Part shown: one piece after another, positions 1-12,616 of the stretch | How the letters are laid out: every line of letters starts with the position of its first letter | Numbering within the stretch: the stretch's first letter is position 1 | Source: Prostheceraeus crozeri | Lineage: Eukaryota; Platyhelminthes; Polycladida; Euryleptidae | Reading direction: 5' to 3' | Assembly: GCA_907163375.1 (NCBI GenBank) | Contig: CAJQUW010008657.1 | Coordinates: 62,001-126,000, forward strand | DNA length: 64,000 nucleotides | The notes under the pieces: model-generated | The model's database searches: none | Told to the model about the DNA's origin: nothing | Seen by the model: only the letters and a program-made list of their open reading frames with translations | Program-made: the position numbers and the translations under genes

Positions 1-266
1 GTCGAAAAATAAATATGTATCGTATGCGAAATATGCTTTTTTCTATATCGGGCCGCGAATTTTTCAATCACCCCTCGTACATGCGGTACTTAAAATCGGG
101 AAAATGGGCCTCCTGAGATCAACAAGTAGTATGAAAGGAGAGGAAATCGAGCTTTGTCCATAACAAGAACAAATCACTACCGTGTCCTTCATAACATAAT
201 TACTTAAATATTAATATCAAATATTAACTAAACATAATTAGGACTTGAATCGCTTTAATAAAAGGA

Positions 267-701
267 TCACAGTGAACTTGAAATGCGATACATTTCTGTA
301 GCAACAGGGAAATAAGACTCGATATCGTATCCGAAGAATTGATTATAATCCCAGAGATACTTCCATATTGAGCTGCTTTCATATTTTGGGTCTCTCAATC
401 TTGTTGTTGACCCTTTGAATTTGTTGTTGATTCGGAAACCAATACATCTCTCGTTGGCCACATCCACAGTCGCGCTTGAAACTCCAACAGACGCTTGATC
501 GTCTGAGAAGTGGTTTGGATCCTTCAAAGAACGATAATGGAGCCTTGGTGTCCGAGGTAGTGCAAAAGCCTGTGTAGCATAAAATGTCTTCGAAATTAAT
601 TCATTCTGTTTTATTGAGATTATTGAGTGAGATCTGTGACCCATTAATGGGATTCTGGGATATACTTTCTTTTTAATGGTCCAGTCATTGTTAAATTTCA
701 C
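267..701 (-). other. Unidentified 144-codon open frame
   Basis: This is an open frame longer than most chance frames in this AT-rich sequence. I do not recognise the protein. The frame opens at a GTG just after a stop codon; the first in-frame ATG is about 20 codons in (MGHRSHS...). The product would be basic, with no signal peptide or membrane segment, and an aromatic C-terminal part containing SSIWKYLWDYNQFFGYD. No convincing splice acceptor was found for its right edge. It lies on the same strand as alsin, in the intron that follows the last visible exon, and does not resemble the alsin C terminus. It could be an exon of a nested or neighbouring gene, part of an unrecognised mobile element, or chance. 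Confidence 0.2.
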
Positions 702-1343
702 TTTTTAAACTTTATGCAGTTCAATGAACAGCCATTTATTTTCAGTGTCTTACTAAAAAAACTCAAATTCTTTTTCAAAAAAACATGGAGAACAGATGCG
801 CCTAGCGCGAAGGGATAAGCAATTCAAAACAATGATTTGGTACCCCTGTCACAAAACTAAAAATATCTCTGTTGTTTTCTATGTTAATGCAGCCCACTTT
901 CCTGATTTCAGTATGTGTATCTCCTACCTTCTTTGTAATTTGAAAGTCTATGTACCAATATATGATCATTTAGAATCCTTTCATGATGACGTAATCATTT
1001 GATTAGAGTCATCGAAGGCGCTCAAGATAATTAATATTTTCAATTTGCTTTCATTGTCTATATTTATAATCAGTGAAAATGACTTTTGTAAATTCTTGAA
1101 TTTCCTGCAGTCTATGAGTCAAAAAGTGAACATAACTGGTAGCAAAGACATCACACAAGATTGCCACTTCACCTTAGCGTAAGATAAAAAGATAACCACT
1201 AAAATCCATGCTAGGCTTGGGATGGTCCAAACTAACTTATGGTATTGCGAAGAGTCAGCACCTCAAATGCAGATAGATCGTCATCTGAACAACAGACTTC
1301 TACAATTGAAGCAAAATCGAGTAATTTCACTCTTATAATGTAT

Positions 1344-1516
1344 AGTAAGAAAAACAGCCACAAAAGTTGGAAGTTAAAATATATTCTCCCGAGCTTTCGT
1401 CAGCATACGGCCAACATATTCATGGGAACTGTTCCCATGAATATGTTGGCCGTATGCTGACGAAAGCTCGGGAGAATATATTTTAACTTCCAACTTTTGT
1501 GGCTGTTTTTCTTACT
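1344..1516. repeat. Perfect 86-bp inverted repeat with a 1-nt loop
   Basis: Arms 1344-1429 and 1431-1516 are exact reverse complements around a single T at 1430. I read all 86 positions and saw no mismatch. A 12-bp direct repeat, AGACTTCTACAA, sits at 1294-1305 and again at 1517-1528, directly after the right arm. As RNA it would form an 86-bp hairpin. It could be a recent fold-back template-switch duplication, an insertion of a foldback element, or an assembly or cloning artefact, because perfect palindromes of this size are unstable. Confidence 0.9.
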
Positions 1517-2095
1517 AGACTTCTACAACTAACGGAATAATTCAAATCTCATTCCCATAGCTCGAGTTCAAAATTTCAATTTGAAACCCAAAAGCAAATA
1601 GCTATATCGTGTTTGCGCTCCATGTACAAGTCATCGCCAGGTGGATGCGCATAGAAAGATGACAATTAACCTACTTGGTCAGTGAAACAATGAATGTAAT
1701 ACAATGAACCCGAGCTCTGAAAATGAGACTTGAATTATTTCATAAATAGACAAGTAGAAGTCTGGAGTTCAGATGACGATTCATCTGCATCTATTCTTTA
1801 CAGTGGATGTTCACGTTCGTGTCGTGTTGAGCCTTGTGATTCGTGTTTGATTTTTGACAATTAGAGTCGTGTTGTCAAGGATTCACTGCAAAATTCTAAA
1901 TTGAGATAATTCGATGATTTAGCCTGTTCGATGATAATTCTGTTTCATTGTGGTAAAGGACAAATTAACGACATTCCTTCAATCTACTTGCACAGCGAAA
2001 TAACAAGACAAATGTAAATTCTGCAGATGTATACGTATAGAATTTGCAAATACATTTTCTGAATGAAGAGATAAAATTACAAATTCTTTAAATAC

Positions 2096-2632
2096 CTGTT
2101 GATCTCAAGCAGCGTGAAGAGTTCGGAGTCAGGTTTGCGACTGAATTTCCTTATCGTCAGTCGATAGGCGTCCTCTTCAGTGTGTAGAGTTGTCGAATAA
2201 AGTGTTCGTAGACATGGGAAAACACGAGGTAGGAGGACATTGTGGATGAAATCGCGCCCGACAAAGTGAGAAGTGCACAATTCCTCATCTTTCTCTTCTT
2301 CCCTCTCGTTGGATTCCAGACTAACTGTCTCATCAAGACTGACAGGGAGGAGAGGGAAGAGAAGACGTAGGAGGGAGTACATGCCGTCTGACGCGATCCA
2401 AACATCCTCACGGGCATGACGAAGCAATTGTGGATGTGTGCCCATTCCAAGATAAGCTTCCTTGATGAGGTTCACCATCGTGGAAAGGTAAATGGCAAGA
2501 GGATGCTCTGCTACCTCCACAGCACCAAGCAGATATTCACGGGCCTGAGCAATATACGCAGAAGTGAGGTAAGTGGACGGATTGGGAATCTGCTCAAGGA
2601 CGGACCAGTTCGGTACTGCTGCCGTTCGAGGC
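2096..2632 (-). CDS. ALS2: Alsin exon: linker and N-terminal part of the VPS9 domain
   Basis: Alsin activates Rab5 on endosomes through its C-terminal VPS9 domain, together with the upstream MORN repeats. This 537-bp exon opens after TTTTCTTTTCTCAG at 2633-2634 and closes at a GTATTT donor (2094-2095), entering and leaving in phase 2. Key stretches are HPLAIYLSTMVNLIKEAYLG, which matches vertebrate alsin [20 protein letters not shown], and LLPRVFPCLRTLY, which matches LLPRLYPPLFMLY. A poorly conserved acidic insert (ESNEREEEKDEE) separates them, as in vertebrates. The frame runs only a few codons past the donor. The human protein continues at this point with KFWP, so the rest of VPS9 should lie on exons before position 1. 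Confidence 0.95.
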
Positions 2633-3609
2633 CTGAGAAAAGAAAACAATGAAAAACATGAGGTGCAACTTAGAGGAATCAATGATCACATTTAACAGCA
2701 AATAGAAAAACAGTGGAGGAGAATGAAGAACATAGAGGTATAATTCCTCATCAATAAAGGTAAAGAGAGGGTATAACGAAGAAAATTACCATAGGACCAG
2801 GGCTAGTGTTAGAATGATGATTTCTATTAAATAGAATGAGCATGTACATACCAAAAGTAGCAAATGTATATTGGAAAACACGCTTCGCGTTTTTAAAAGG
2901 TGTGACAATTGGTTGTATCATATTATTGCTATCCTGTTCTGTTCTCCAAGAGGAAGCAGATTATGAAAAATATCCTCAATCTCTTTCGTTTCTTTTGATT
3001 ACACAAGAAACATTGCAGTAACTGCACAACTTGCCCCCGAGGTTGGAACACTGAGGGGCATCCTTAAGTCCCCGAGCATGGTGATAATCACTGCCTCGAT
3101 AAAAGAGCCTCTCGAACGGAGATAATTCGTTAAGTTGGACAGCGGAATTCCCTGACTTATTTCTTATTGATATTCTACTTGAGAAACACAGTGCGCTATT
3201 GAATTGCGTCACGATGTCATTAATCATTCGCACTCACTGGCGAATGACATTGCTGCTCGCACATAATAACGGGATATGTAGCGAACAAAGAATGCAACAT
3301 TACCGGCGACTTCAGCAGGCTTGAAGCTAAGAGTATAGAATTAACATCGATTGATCTCTTTGGGTACTACGGATGAACACTGTTGTTTATGGTTACATTG
3401 TTATTGATGAATGATTTTTTGGAAGTGAATACTGCCACCAAATAACTGTAGCTTATATTGTGGTTACATGAATCTCCAATTATTCCAATCGAGGAAGCCT
3501 CCAGAACTCAGCTTATTACACATCATGAGGAAAGGTTTGACTTTATGATTTTAGTATCAAATGATGCAATGTACATACTGGTATGTGAGTAATGATCAAT
3601 GATATATTT

Positions 3610-3850
3610 TCTTCTGGTCGATGAGGGTGGGTGCGCAGATTGCGATGGTACGGCCATGTGATGCGGTAAGCTAACAGCGATTGGGTGAAGTATGGAAAAT
3701 AAAGATCAGCGGACCAAAATCAACAAGCCGCCCAAAGAAGACATGGGAAGAAACTGTGTCCCCCGACTGTCGGCAATTGGGCCTCAAAAAAAGCCGACGC
3801 CATCGATCGGAACAATTGAAGGCATTCCTTGAAGAATAATCGTCAAGTTA
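3610..3850 (+). mobile_element. LINE 3' tail fragment
   Basis: Broken reading frames give RLRWYGHVMR followed by RPKKTWEETV and KADAIDRN. This is the C-terminal signature of many animal non-LTR retrotransposon ORFs (LRWFGHV..RMP, then RPKKTW..CV..D, then AQDR..W). Only the extreme 3' coding part is present, with frame breaks between the pieces, so it is a 5'-truncated relic. The family cannot be set from this short part. Confidence 0.6.
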
Positions 3851-5799
3851 GTTTCTGATAATAACTGTCCATATGATGCTGGCAGAAAAACAATGAGACC
3901 AATAAGACTGGACTGGCTATGAAACTAAGAAGAATTGACATAAGATGAAGTTGGCTGGCAACTGTCCGAGCAGCACGTCGAGTTTTGTAGAAGCATCGCG
4001 ATCGAAAGCAAAAGCTATTGCAAAATCAACAGCTCTCGGCTGCGGATGCGATGCTGTGATTCTTTTTGGGCGACGCCGACACCGCAACCCTGGTCGTGTC
4101 ACCAGCGCATTGCATTGACGGCGACCATATTGACCTGTTCAAAATGGAAGCTCAGTGACTTAATGTGCTCTGATGAAAGCGTAGTAGCATTGAGCAACGC
4201 AGTCATCGCGTATGTGCGTCGAAAGTCCATTGACTAGAAGTGACTTGAAAATGTAAAATCCAAATTCAACTTTTCCATACATCTCTCTTTTATACTTTCG
4301 AATTCTTATATGATGCTAGGTTGTCGATAATACACGCTTTCACACAAAGAAACAACGATACGAACAATTTGTGGTCGTCGCTTGCAGATGAACGAGTCAC
4401 ACGCAAAATACGATTGTGCGGAGCTTTATCTATTTACTTCAGTGTTTTGGAGAGCGCAAGCACTTTAGAGAAACTGTCGAATTTCTGATCATTCAGCGGT
4501 TGTGTCTCTGTTACATGACGATTTTAGCGAGCATTAACAAATTTTGGAAATGTCTATTTCTCAAATATGATTAAGCTAGATTTTAATTAATATTAAAATT
4601 ATTGTTTTATTTAATAATATATGCTTTCAGAGAATGAGTTTCTGTGATTTTCGGTAGCACGGTGAATCATGATTCATGATTCATGAGGAGAACATCACTA
4701 GGGTAGGAGTGGGAATAAATGTCAATGAATAATTATCTATTTGTTTTTTTCCTAATTACAGGCAATTTGATCAATTTGTTTACTCTAAAAACATGATCAT
4801 TCAATCAGTCTGAATAAGCCAGTTGAAAGAATTTACCAGATATCGCGTAAGTTAATTAACTATGTCTGTTATGCCATAATTATACTTTAGAAAATCAAGA
4901 AAGTATAGTTTCAATTCGTCAATGCGAAATGATAGAAGACAACATCAAAGATCGTCTGGTTAAGTTTCGATATGATCAGCTTCTTGTACTCACTGGGGAA
5001 TTATATTCCTGCTTCGCTTCAAAACAATAATTATGAGATGCAAGCGAAGAAGAGATGACGTTTGCCTATATCTGCGAAAAAAAGAACGTCATAACTATGT
5101 AAATTGCATTTTTCTTAAAAACTCATTTTACAAATTTAATTATAATCGCTACATATCACAGACGCTCACTTAAAGCAAATATGCACGGGTCAACCTACGG
5201 TACAATACATCCACATAGAATTCCGTAAAATTCAAGTTTTCGAGAATAATAACACTCTATATTCAGATAATGATGACCTCAAACCTACAATATCTCACTT
5301 GAATTCTCAAACAGTCGGATCAAAAAGATTAAAATAACCTCATGAATGCCAAAGAAAAAATCTCTCCCAATTTTACGACTTCTATGTATATTGTAAAATA
5401 AATTCACCCGACGCGTTTCGTCTACACAGACAGTGTTAATGGTTACAAACTGTTGCTGTACAAGTGGGTTTATATACAAATTTGTCACTGAAAGCAGCTC
5501 ATCTGTTCAGCTCATATCGTCTGTTTAGTTATGGCATGTTCGACATGTTATGGCATGTAGTTATGGCAAATTCAAAACTAGTTTTTTTTCCAGGTCTGAT
5601 AGTGATACGTATTGGAATGTCACATTTGTTTTTTATTTTATTGATTTTTCTGAAAAAACTGTCGCCAACGAAATCAAGAGTCAAATTCACTTTGTTTTCT
5701 ACCATGTGTTTTGATTTTTAATTTCTATTTTTTTTTGATACATATCATTTTTACTAAAACCATGATCAAACCATCTGATGAAATTTTATGAAAACCATC

Positions 5800-5985
5800 C
5801 GAGATCATGGTTTAGTTCTGGGGTGAACACTCGAAGCTTTCTTCGAGGATTCTTTTGTGCCCAGTTCACCTTAAATGGACCTTCTCATTCTTCGGAATAC
5901 TCACTGTGTGATTTCTTCCTGCGGGGAATGTTGAAAAAATCATTTACTCAAATGATCAATTTACTTCTCGATCGCTCTAGAACAG
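5800..5985 (+). mobile_element. Possible mariner-like transposase fragment
   Basis: The plus frame contains SSEYSLCDFFLRGMLKK, which resembles the mariner-family stretch around the last catalytic residue (SPDL.PCDFFLWG.LK). The expected SPD is degraded. No terminal inverted repeats were found around it. It is a short relic and the call rests on this motif alone. Confidence 0.35.
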
Positions 5986-7144
5986 TGCTTTCAAGAAGCA
6001 TCTACAGAACTACGTTCCATGAGTGACTTTACCCCTACTTTGTAAGCTGTTCACCGCAATTTCCTTCATAGATAGGAAAAGCGCACGCATAACTCGGGAC
6101 ATTTAGTTACTGTCTGAGGTGCTGAGTTACGTGTTTCGTATTTGTCATGCTGCTTGTTACAAGAAAATTATTTTTGCTGAGTGTGTTGTTTTTGAAATCA
6201 CCCTGTGGAATGTGTCAATAGCTCAGCACCAATAGCGCCTATGACAAACTTTTCAATAAAAAAGCATAAAATCAACACTTTTTCTAAAATACGTAAAAAT
6301 GAGACCAGGCTACCCCTGCATTAACCAAATGCATCATTGAAATAAAATAGGCTGATGTTGGGTAATCCACCGCCTGAAATAATCCACAATATTCTTATTG
6401 CACTGCTCAGATAAATGGATAGCATTGTATTCCATTGTTGCAGCCGTTAGAAAATTGCGATAATCCTGCTAGCTGAGCAAACAAAGATGAGATCCGTTAC
6501 GTGAACGGAAAATGACATCTCCGCTAGATATTGATCTCAACAAATGAAATATGACAGTTCAACAAATGCCTGAGTCTTTTGTCCTCCTATAAATCAATTT
6601 TCCATGATTTTACGTAATTGCTCTGCTTCAACTCAACGTCGAAACCTTCCTTATTTGTCTACACACTGATGTATACACTCTACACGTTCTAATTCCTTAC
6701 ATGCAGATTACAACAGTTCATATTTCATACATAAATCAGTACAATGTTGTTAGGAAGAAGTGTATAGTCTGTTGTCCAGGAATTAAGCTCAGTGACAGTG
6801 ACTCAAAAGTAAGAAAGCGCATCGTCTGTCAACTGTAAGTCATTATCAATGCTTACAAGATTTCAAATGCTAACAATAGAATGATCATAGTGTCAATTTT
6901 GATATCAAACTTTCTTTATCACATTTTTCTCTCTACTCAATAATTCTCAACAGATTCGAATACGAATGATAATTAATGCTTTGATGAGTTTTACATATAA
7001 GTAATATAACGAAATTTCCTTTGTACACTACAAGGGTTGGAACCGTCCGGTTGACTTCATTAGATCCATGTCGACCGTTGATGACATTAATTCTAGAATT
7101 AGTTGTTTAGTCAGTTGATGACAACATTATGACAAGGTATGAGA

Positions 7145-7175
7145 ATCTCGGCGAATCCGCGGAAATTCGCCGAGG
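7145..7175. repeat. Short GC-rich hairpin
   Basis: CTCGGCGAAT and ATTCGCCGAG form a perfect 10-bp stem around a short GC-rich loop in otherwise AT-rich DNA. Nothing around it shows a function. Confidence 0.5.
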
Positions 7176-8501
7176 CCCCAATAAGTGTACCTAAAGCATT
7201 TGTTTATATTTTTTCTATTTGGATACCCTTGAAATATGAACTTCCATTAGGGCGTCAGTCACTACCTTCTCATTCCTATTAGCATAAATATGATTACCGG
7301 TAACTGATACATGTACTCGTAGTTTCAAGCCCTACTTTATCTCAAATAGAGTTTCCTGAATCCTATCTTTTAGCCTATATGAATCTTGCAAGCATTGGGT
7401 ATGCCTAGGCCGATCTATTTTAAAATTATTCCATGTCTTGAATAATTTCACTGCATAGGTTAGTTTATATAACACGTTGAGCTTAAGAGATTAAATGAAT
7501 GATGGCTTTCAGTGTAAACTAGGACATTTGACGATGGATCGTGGATTATTGTTTGGTAAGTTAAGGTCACGCGATAAATTATGATTGACGTTGTACAGGT
7601 CTTGTGTCCTCTACCACAAATGTTTCAGCCATTCATCATTAACATCGAATTAAGCATTGCAGCTGTGGGATATATAATTTGTATTTGCTTAAAATTATCA
7701 ATGCAAATTTCTCCATGATCATGGAATTATTAATGGTTTGTGTTTCCACTTGTCCGATATTTGAATCCATCTATTGTCTGTTGAAGAAAATGTAAAACAT
7801 GGATTCAGTAAATCAGAGTGTGAATGAGTTAAAAAGAACACGAGATCCTAAGATCGAATGACTTCAAATGCAAATTTTCACTGGCAGAGATTCCTCTACG
7901 AAATCGTGTCTAAGCCACAGCTGGTGATGATGCTTTCCTTTCAGGCTGAGAGAGATTTTTATGTGCATGTTTTGTTCTCTGATCAATTTCATGCAGAATA
8001 TCCGTATCATGCGCTCATCGCACCATAAATATAGAAAGGAATTAAACACATATTAATAGTTGTTGTAGTAGGATAGTTTCTCGATGAAATTTGATGCAAC
8101 TGATGTAATTTCCATGATGAAAAATCACTTTTCTTCTGTGTCCAAGTCTTCCATGAATATCATTTCGGATGAAAACATGCATACATTTGTCCAGTTATTT
8201 TCACTAGAAATTGTGTGAGTTGATATTCATTAAAGAAATTCACATCATGAATTTTCCCTCCTTATACAGCAACCATTTTTAAAATGTCGCTGATCAGACA
8301 TAAGAAATTATGTTACCAAATATAGGCTAAACCTATTCACTTTTAATTACCATGCATTCTGTTCACGTTGGAGAGTTGGGTGTCTTTCTCTATACAAACA
8401 ATTGCCGAATACAGCCTGCAGTCAGGAAAGCTTTGATCAATGTGACATTAACAACAATGAAATTAAATAAACAATAGATCAAATTGCCATGCAAAAGATG
8501 T

Positions 8502-8574
8502 GCGGCTGGTAGGATTCGAACCTACGACCAAGGTTAACTAGACCTGTGCTCTAACCAACTGAGCTACGAGCCAC
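8502..8574 (-). tRNA. tRNA-Thr(AGT)-like sequence, possibly a SINE head
   Basis: The minus strand folds as a 73-nt cloverleaf: A box TAGCTCAGTTGG, anticodon loop CTAGTTA (anticodon AGT, threonine), and a T arm GTAGG-TTCGAAT-CCTAC carrying the B box. The acceptor stem has a mismatch at its last pair and the anticodon stem has one at its first. No CCA is encoded. Directly upstream on the minus strand is a second T-arm-like stretch (GGGTTTGATCCTGCC), which suggests a tRNA-derived repeat or tandem tRNA relic. I cannot tell a true gene from a SINE head without counting genome copies. Confidence 0.5.
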
Positions 8575-9167
8575 TTACGCGACTCTGTCAATTGGCAGGA
8601 TCAAACCCTCACCACCACACATCAGTTGTCAAGGCAACAATAATCAATGGATAAATAACATGTCACAATTGTGACCGCCGACATTACGACAAGTAGCGGG
8701 GATCGATTGTCCACCAAAGCATCTTAAGCCATGTCGTGAATGTTGTTCAATGAATGTCGTTCAATGTGACATGAAACCTGTAGTGCTAGGAATTTCAATT
8801 TCGATGGTCTACGTCATATTCAACATTGTGTTTGTCATTTTTGACATAACGATGTAGTCCGAGCCATTACCTTGGATGCATCATAATTGGAACATTTTCT
8901 GTTTTATCGGAAAATAATGCGCACATTCTCGGAAGCTAAACCTCGCACACGTTAGCGTCCGAAGACAGTCTGCATTACTGTCCTAAAAACTATGACAATA
9001 TTGCTTTAATATGCGTGTATACTTTAAGCTGAATTGACAAAATAGGAAAAAACGCCAGAAGTGAATGTGACTCATCAATTTCATCTGATATATGTTTGAA
9101 TCTTTATACACTTAGCGATATCTATGCTTTGTCAACTACTAAAAATTTATAAGAAGAAGTGTTCTGC

Positions 9168-9227
9168 GATGTAAATTGGCTTTACTATCTGCGTTTTTAT
9201 CGGCAGATAATAAAGCCAATTTACGTC
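9168..9227. repeat. 60-nt hairpin, 25-bp stem with 10-nt loop
   Basis: Arms 9168-9192 and 9203-9227 pair over 25 positions with two mismatches around the loop 9193-9202. The size resembles a pre-miRNA, but a small foldback relic would look the same. It can be read on either strand and lies inside an alsin intron. Confidence 0.6.
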
Positions 9228-10626
9228 GTGGAATAACTGACATCGACGTGCAAGCCAACCACGTTCACATACAAAAAGTTTATGTTGCAAGAAAGTTGAA
9301 TTTGATTTACCGCGGATTTTTCAAGGCTCGAAGAACAAAATGTCGAAAACCTGAAAGTTGACAGGTTGCTAAGCATTTCAAGATTATTGGCTATTGATTT
9401 GATTAAAGTTCAACTACTTTAAATTGAAGCTAAAAACATGTGTTTCTATAATAAGGAGAGCAGGATGGCTTCTGATATTCTGCGATTTCCAACTTCAAAA
9501 TCCAAAAATAGAACGTTGTATTTCGTGCAGCTACGCAGTTATGATCACACAAAACAGATAACAGAAAATCAAAAACCAGCCTACTCTCCACATGATAGAA
9601 TGTGACAACGGAGGACATTCTTCATTAAGAACGAGCGGTAAAAAGTATGGTGGCAAGTTTCACCGACGCAGCAATATACGAGCGGTGAAGACTGCGATGC
9701 TAAAAACGGAACTGGGTCTTTGTTTTTTTCGTAGCACTTTGAGTTTAGAAGGCGGTTGAAGGCATTTCGGAGCAGACCTATTAATTTCTATTAAAATATT
9801 CTTTTTCATTGAGAGCGCGAACTGATTTCCTTATTGGAGAAAGACCAACTACGTGTGAAAGGATGTTGAGATCAGAGAAACCGAAGATGTAAATGGGATC
9901 ATCTTGATATCTTGGCATAGGACGATCTTGATATAGCTACCACAAATTAATAAATGTTGCGGAAACTGCAGCCATCACCACAGATGAAAAATCATGAAAA
10001 CTACATTTGGGTATGTTCAACTGCAATCAATAATGTGACAATTTTATGAGTATATTCTGCGTTGAAAATGTCAATATTTGGATCACTGTTTCAAATCCGA
10101 CGGTCTTCCTAAAGAACCCAGTGCAATTATAGCGATGAGCTGGTTATACACTCATTGACAAAATTATTTGAAACTGTTTTTTATAACTATGGACCTAACA
10201 CACATTACAAAATGAACAGATGAGTTGTCATCTATATCAACCAATTCGGTTTATAAAAACAAAAATTAATCGAGCCGGCTTTAATGATGTGTGGCCCTTC
10301 GATCCTTGATACACCATAAAGCGAGATGACATCGAATAAAACTTTTTTAATTAATGCAACTTGAAGGAGCTGCCACTGTCCAATCATTCTTTCAGGCAGA
10401 ATGTTCAAGGATGCAGGTGGAAGCTAACAGTATATTGCTCTCTCACTCGTCGCCCAGGTTCATCACAGACTTGATATTTGGATATGTGTCAGGTGAACGT
10501 AAAGGCCAAGCACGAGTTTGGATGTTGTGACTGCTGCCATGTGGTTGTGAATGAATCCGATGAACGTCATCGAATTCTCCCTGCTTTCAACTCAGTATAC
10601 AGTGACAAAGTCTATGTACTAACAGA

Positions 10627-11352
10627 CCGGCACTCAGAGCGAGCTTCTGCAGGGAACGATGCCGAAAATGAGACTTTCACAAAATGATGTACACCCTACT
10701 ACGAATCTGCGCGTCTGCCGAGTTCCACCTCGTCCCTCTTCTTGTAAGACACGATAAAAAAAACACGTTATTCCAATGGGACACAGATTGGCGCTTTTGG
10801 CAAAATTGAAATGTTTTTTGTTTTCTATGATTAAGCGAAAAGTATTAAGCCCAGATTCATCATTTTCGACATTGAACATCTTCAGGTCACTTCCTATCAT
10901 GCTAATGTATCCCTATCATCCCGCCTATGAAGCTAAGCACATTCAGATTTGGCAATCATTATGTTGGCAAATACAGACGTTTTGAGAAATTTAATCCACA
11001 TTTAACCACATTCACGCATACATTGCCGATCAGAAATATGATAATAACACACACATACACATAGTAGGAAATGACCTGAAGACATTCCATGTTAAAAATT
11101 ACGGCTCTAGATTCAGTATTTTTGACTGAATCCATGAAAACATAGAAAAATTTATTTATATCAAAAAACCTTCAATCTGCGACCAATTGCAGATTGGTAG
11201 ATTGGTGTCCTTCTTTGATCGTGTCTGACATGAAGAGGAACAGGGTTGAACTCGGCAGACGCGCAGATTCGTAGTAGACATAGAATGTACATCATTCTGT
11301 GAAAGTTTTATTTTCGACCTTGTTCCCAGAAGAAGCTCGTTCTGACAGCCGC
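10627..11352. mobile_element. Foldback element, copy 1 (about 725 bp)
   Basis: Two long inverted arms (about 10627-10960 and 11060-11352) surround a short unique centre. The outer ends include CAGAGCGAGCTTCTGC on the left and its relative on the right. A second copy of the same family lies at 29834-30555, with the same ends and internal landmarks (for example GATGTACAT and CTGCCGAGTTC). No transposase is encoded. It is a non-autonomous DNA element moved by an unknown transposase. No clear target duplication was seen. Confidence 0.8.
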
Positions 11353-12591
11353 TAAAAAGGAATGAGTTTTAATCGCTGCAATATTGACGTCATGTTCTAC
11401 GTCGTTGATCGGTCAAACCTTAGAGCGCTCGTATGTCAGGATCATTCTTGAGATATATTCCACAGAATTTACAATGAGTGACCAGCGCAAATGATTCCAC
11501 AGGCTATTATGCAAAGCTAGTTAGTATATGACAAAAATTGCGCATAGAAAGAAATCTCATTATTCATTAGCTGACAATCAATCTCAATCTTGAATTATGT
11601 GTGTTGATAGTAAGAATATCAATTTATTTCTTCGATAATTGATTATGTGTTATCCAACCTTTCGCCAGCTTTGTCGTGGACTGTGGATTGACAGAGATGA
11701 TTTTATTGACAATAAACATATAATTACATATGTAAACAACAAATGATAAATGATTCTAATTTCTACTTTATAAACCACCACTTCAACACATTTATCATAT
11801 TCACCATGTACCTAATTAACACGACACCGGATAAAGATTAACAATAAATACGTCATTTGGGAATTCTAACAAAAGCTTACCTCAGCGATCTGAGCAGAAT
11901 GTAACTGCATATATAGAAGAGGTGAGAAGCGAGGCATTACACGTAACAGGAAACAATTGGCACAATTACGTCATGTAGATTAGCTTCCTGATCACGCGAT
12001 TGCTTGATGTCAGGTAGTAAGAGAATCGCATTAACATTTACAGGGTAATATCCCGTATGAATATATTTCACCACTGATGTAAGAGGAAATCAGAGAGAAC
12101 TCTCATCTGCATGATCTCTCAAATTTCGCTTTTTGAAGCACGGCATAATCTCATAAGCCAAATGTAAGTCGATAAGGGAGCTGGAATAGCTTTATTCACT
12201 TCGAAATCCTAGCAGGCACTGGCATTAGAAGGTGTGATTCAGAATCGTGCGACTCAGTGGACGATTAATCAAAAATCGTGCAACTCTTATTATTTTGATC
12301 AGATTCTGGAATTAGAAGATTACAGTTGGTCTGGCATGCATTAACTGTTAATTTCTAGACGACCACTTTCATTATAAAGTTGATCATTTCCATGAAAATT
12401 GAGACTATGAGGTACATTAACATTATTGCTCTATCATTATTGATACTTTATTTGCATATGTTTGGGAATGTAGCATTGTAAATCAGAAGAAGTCGCAAAC
12501 AATGCATAAAAATTGTTGAGAATATGCTAGAATATATTTCAAATCTACTGTGATGTGAAGTACCGTAAACAAGCTCACCATGCAGTATCTG

Positions 12592-12616
12592 CTAATATTC
12601 CCCCCCCCAATATTAG
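12592..12616. repeat. Run of nine C flanked by an 8-bp inverted repeat
   Basis: CTAATATT, nine C, then AATATTAG. A small hairpin with a poly-C loop. Confidence 0.6.

Larger units (their letters stand above)
1..2095. other. Intron after the last visible alsin exon
   Basis: Apart from the open frame at 267-701 and the palindrome at 1344-1516, I see nothing I can name here. Confidence 0.6.

Noticed and set aside
4660-4690. ATGATTC tandem copies as a satellite
   Set aside because: Only three short units; too little to call.
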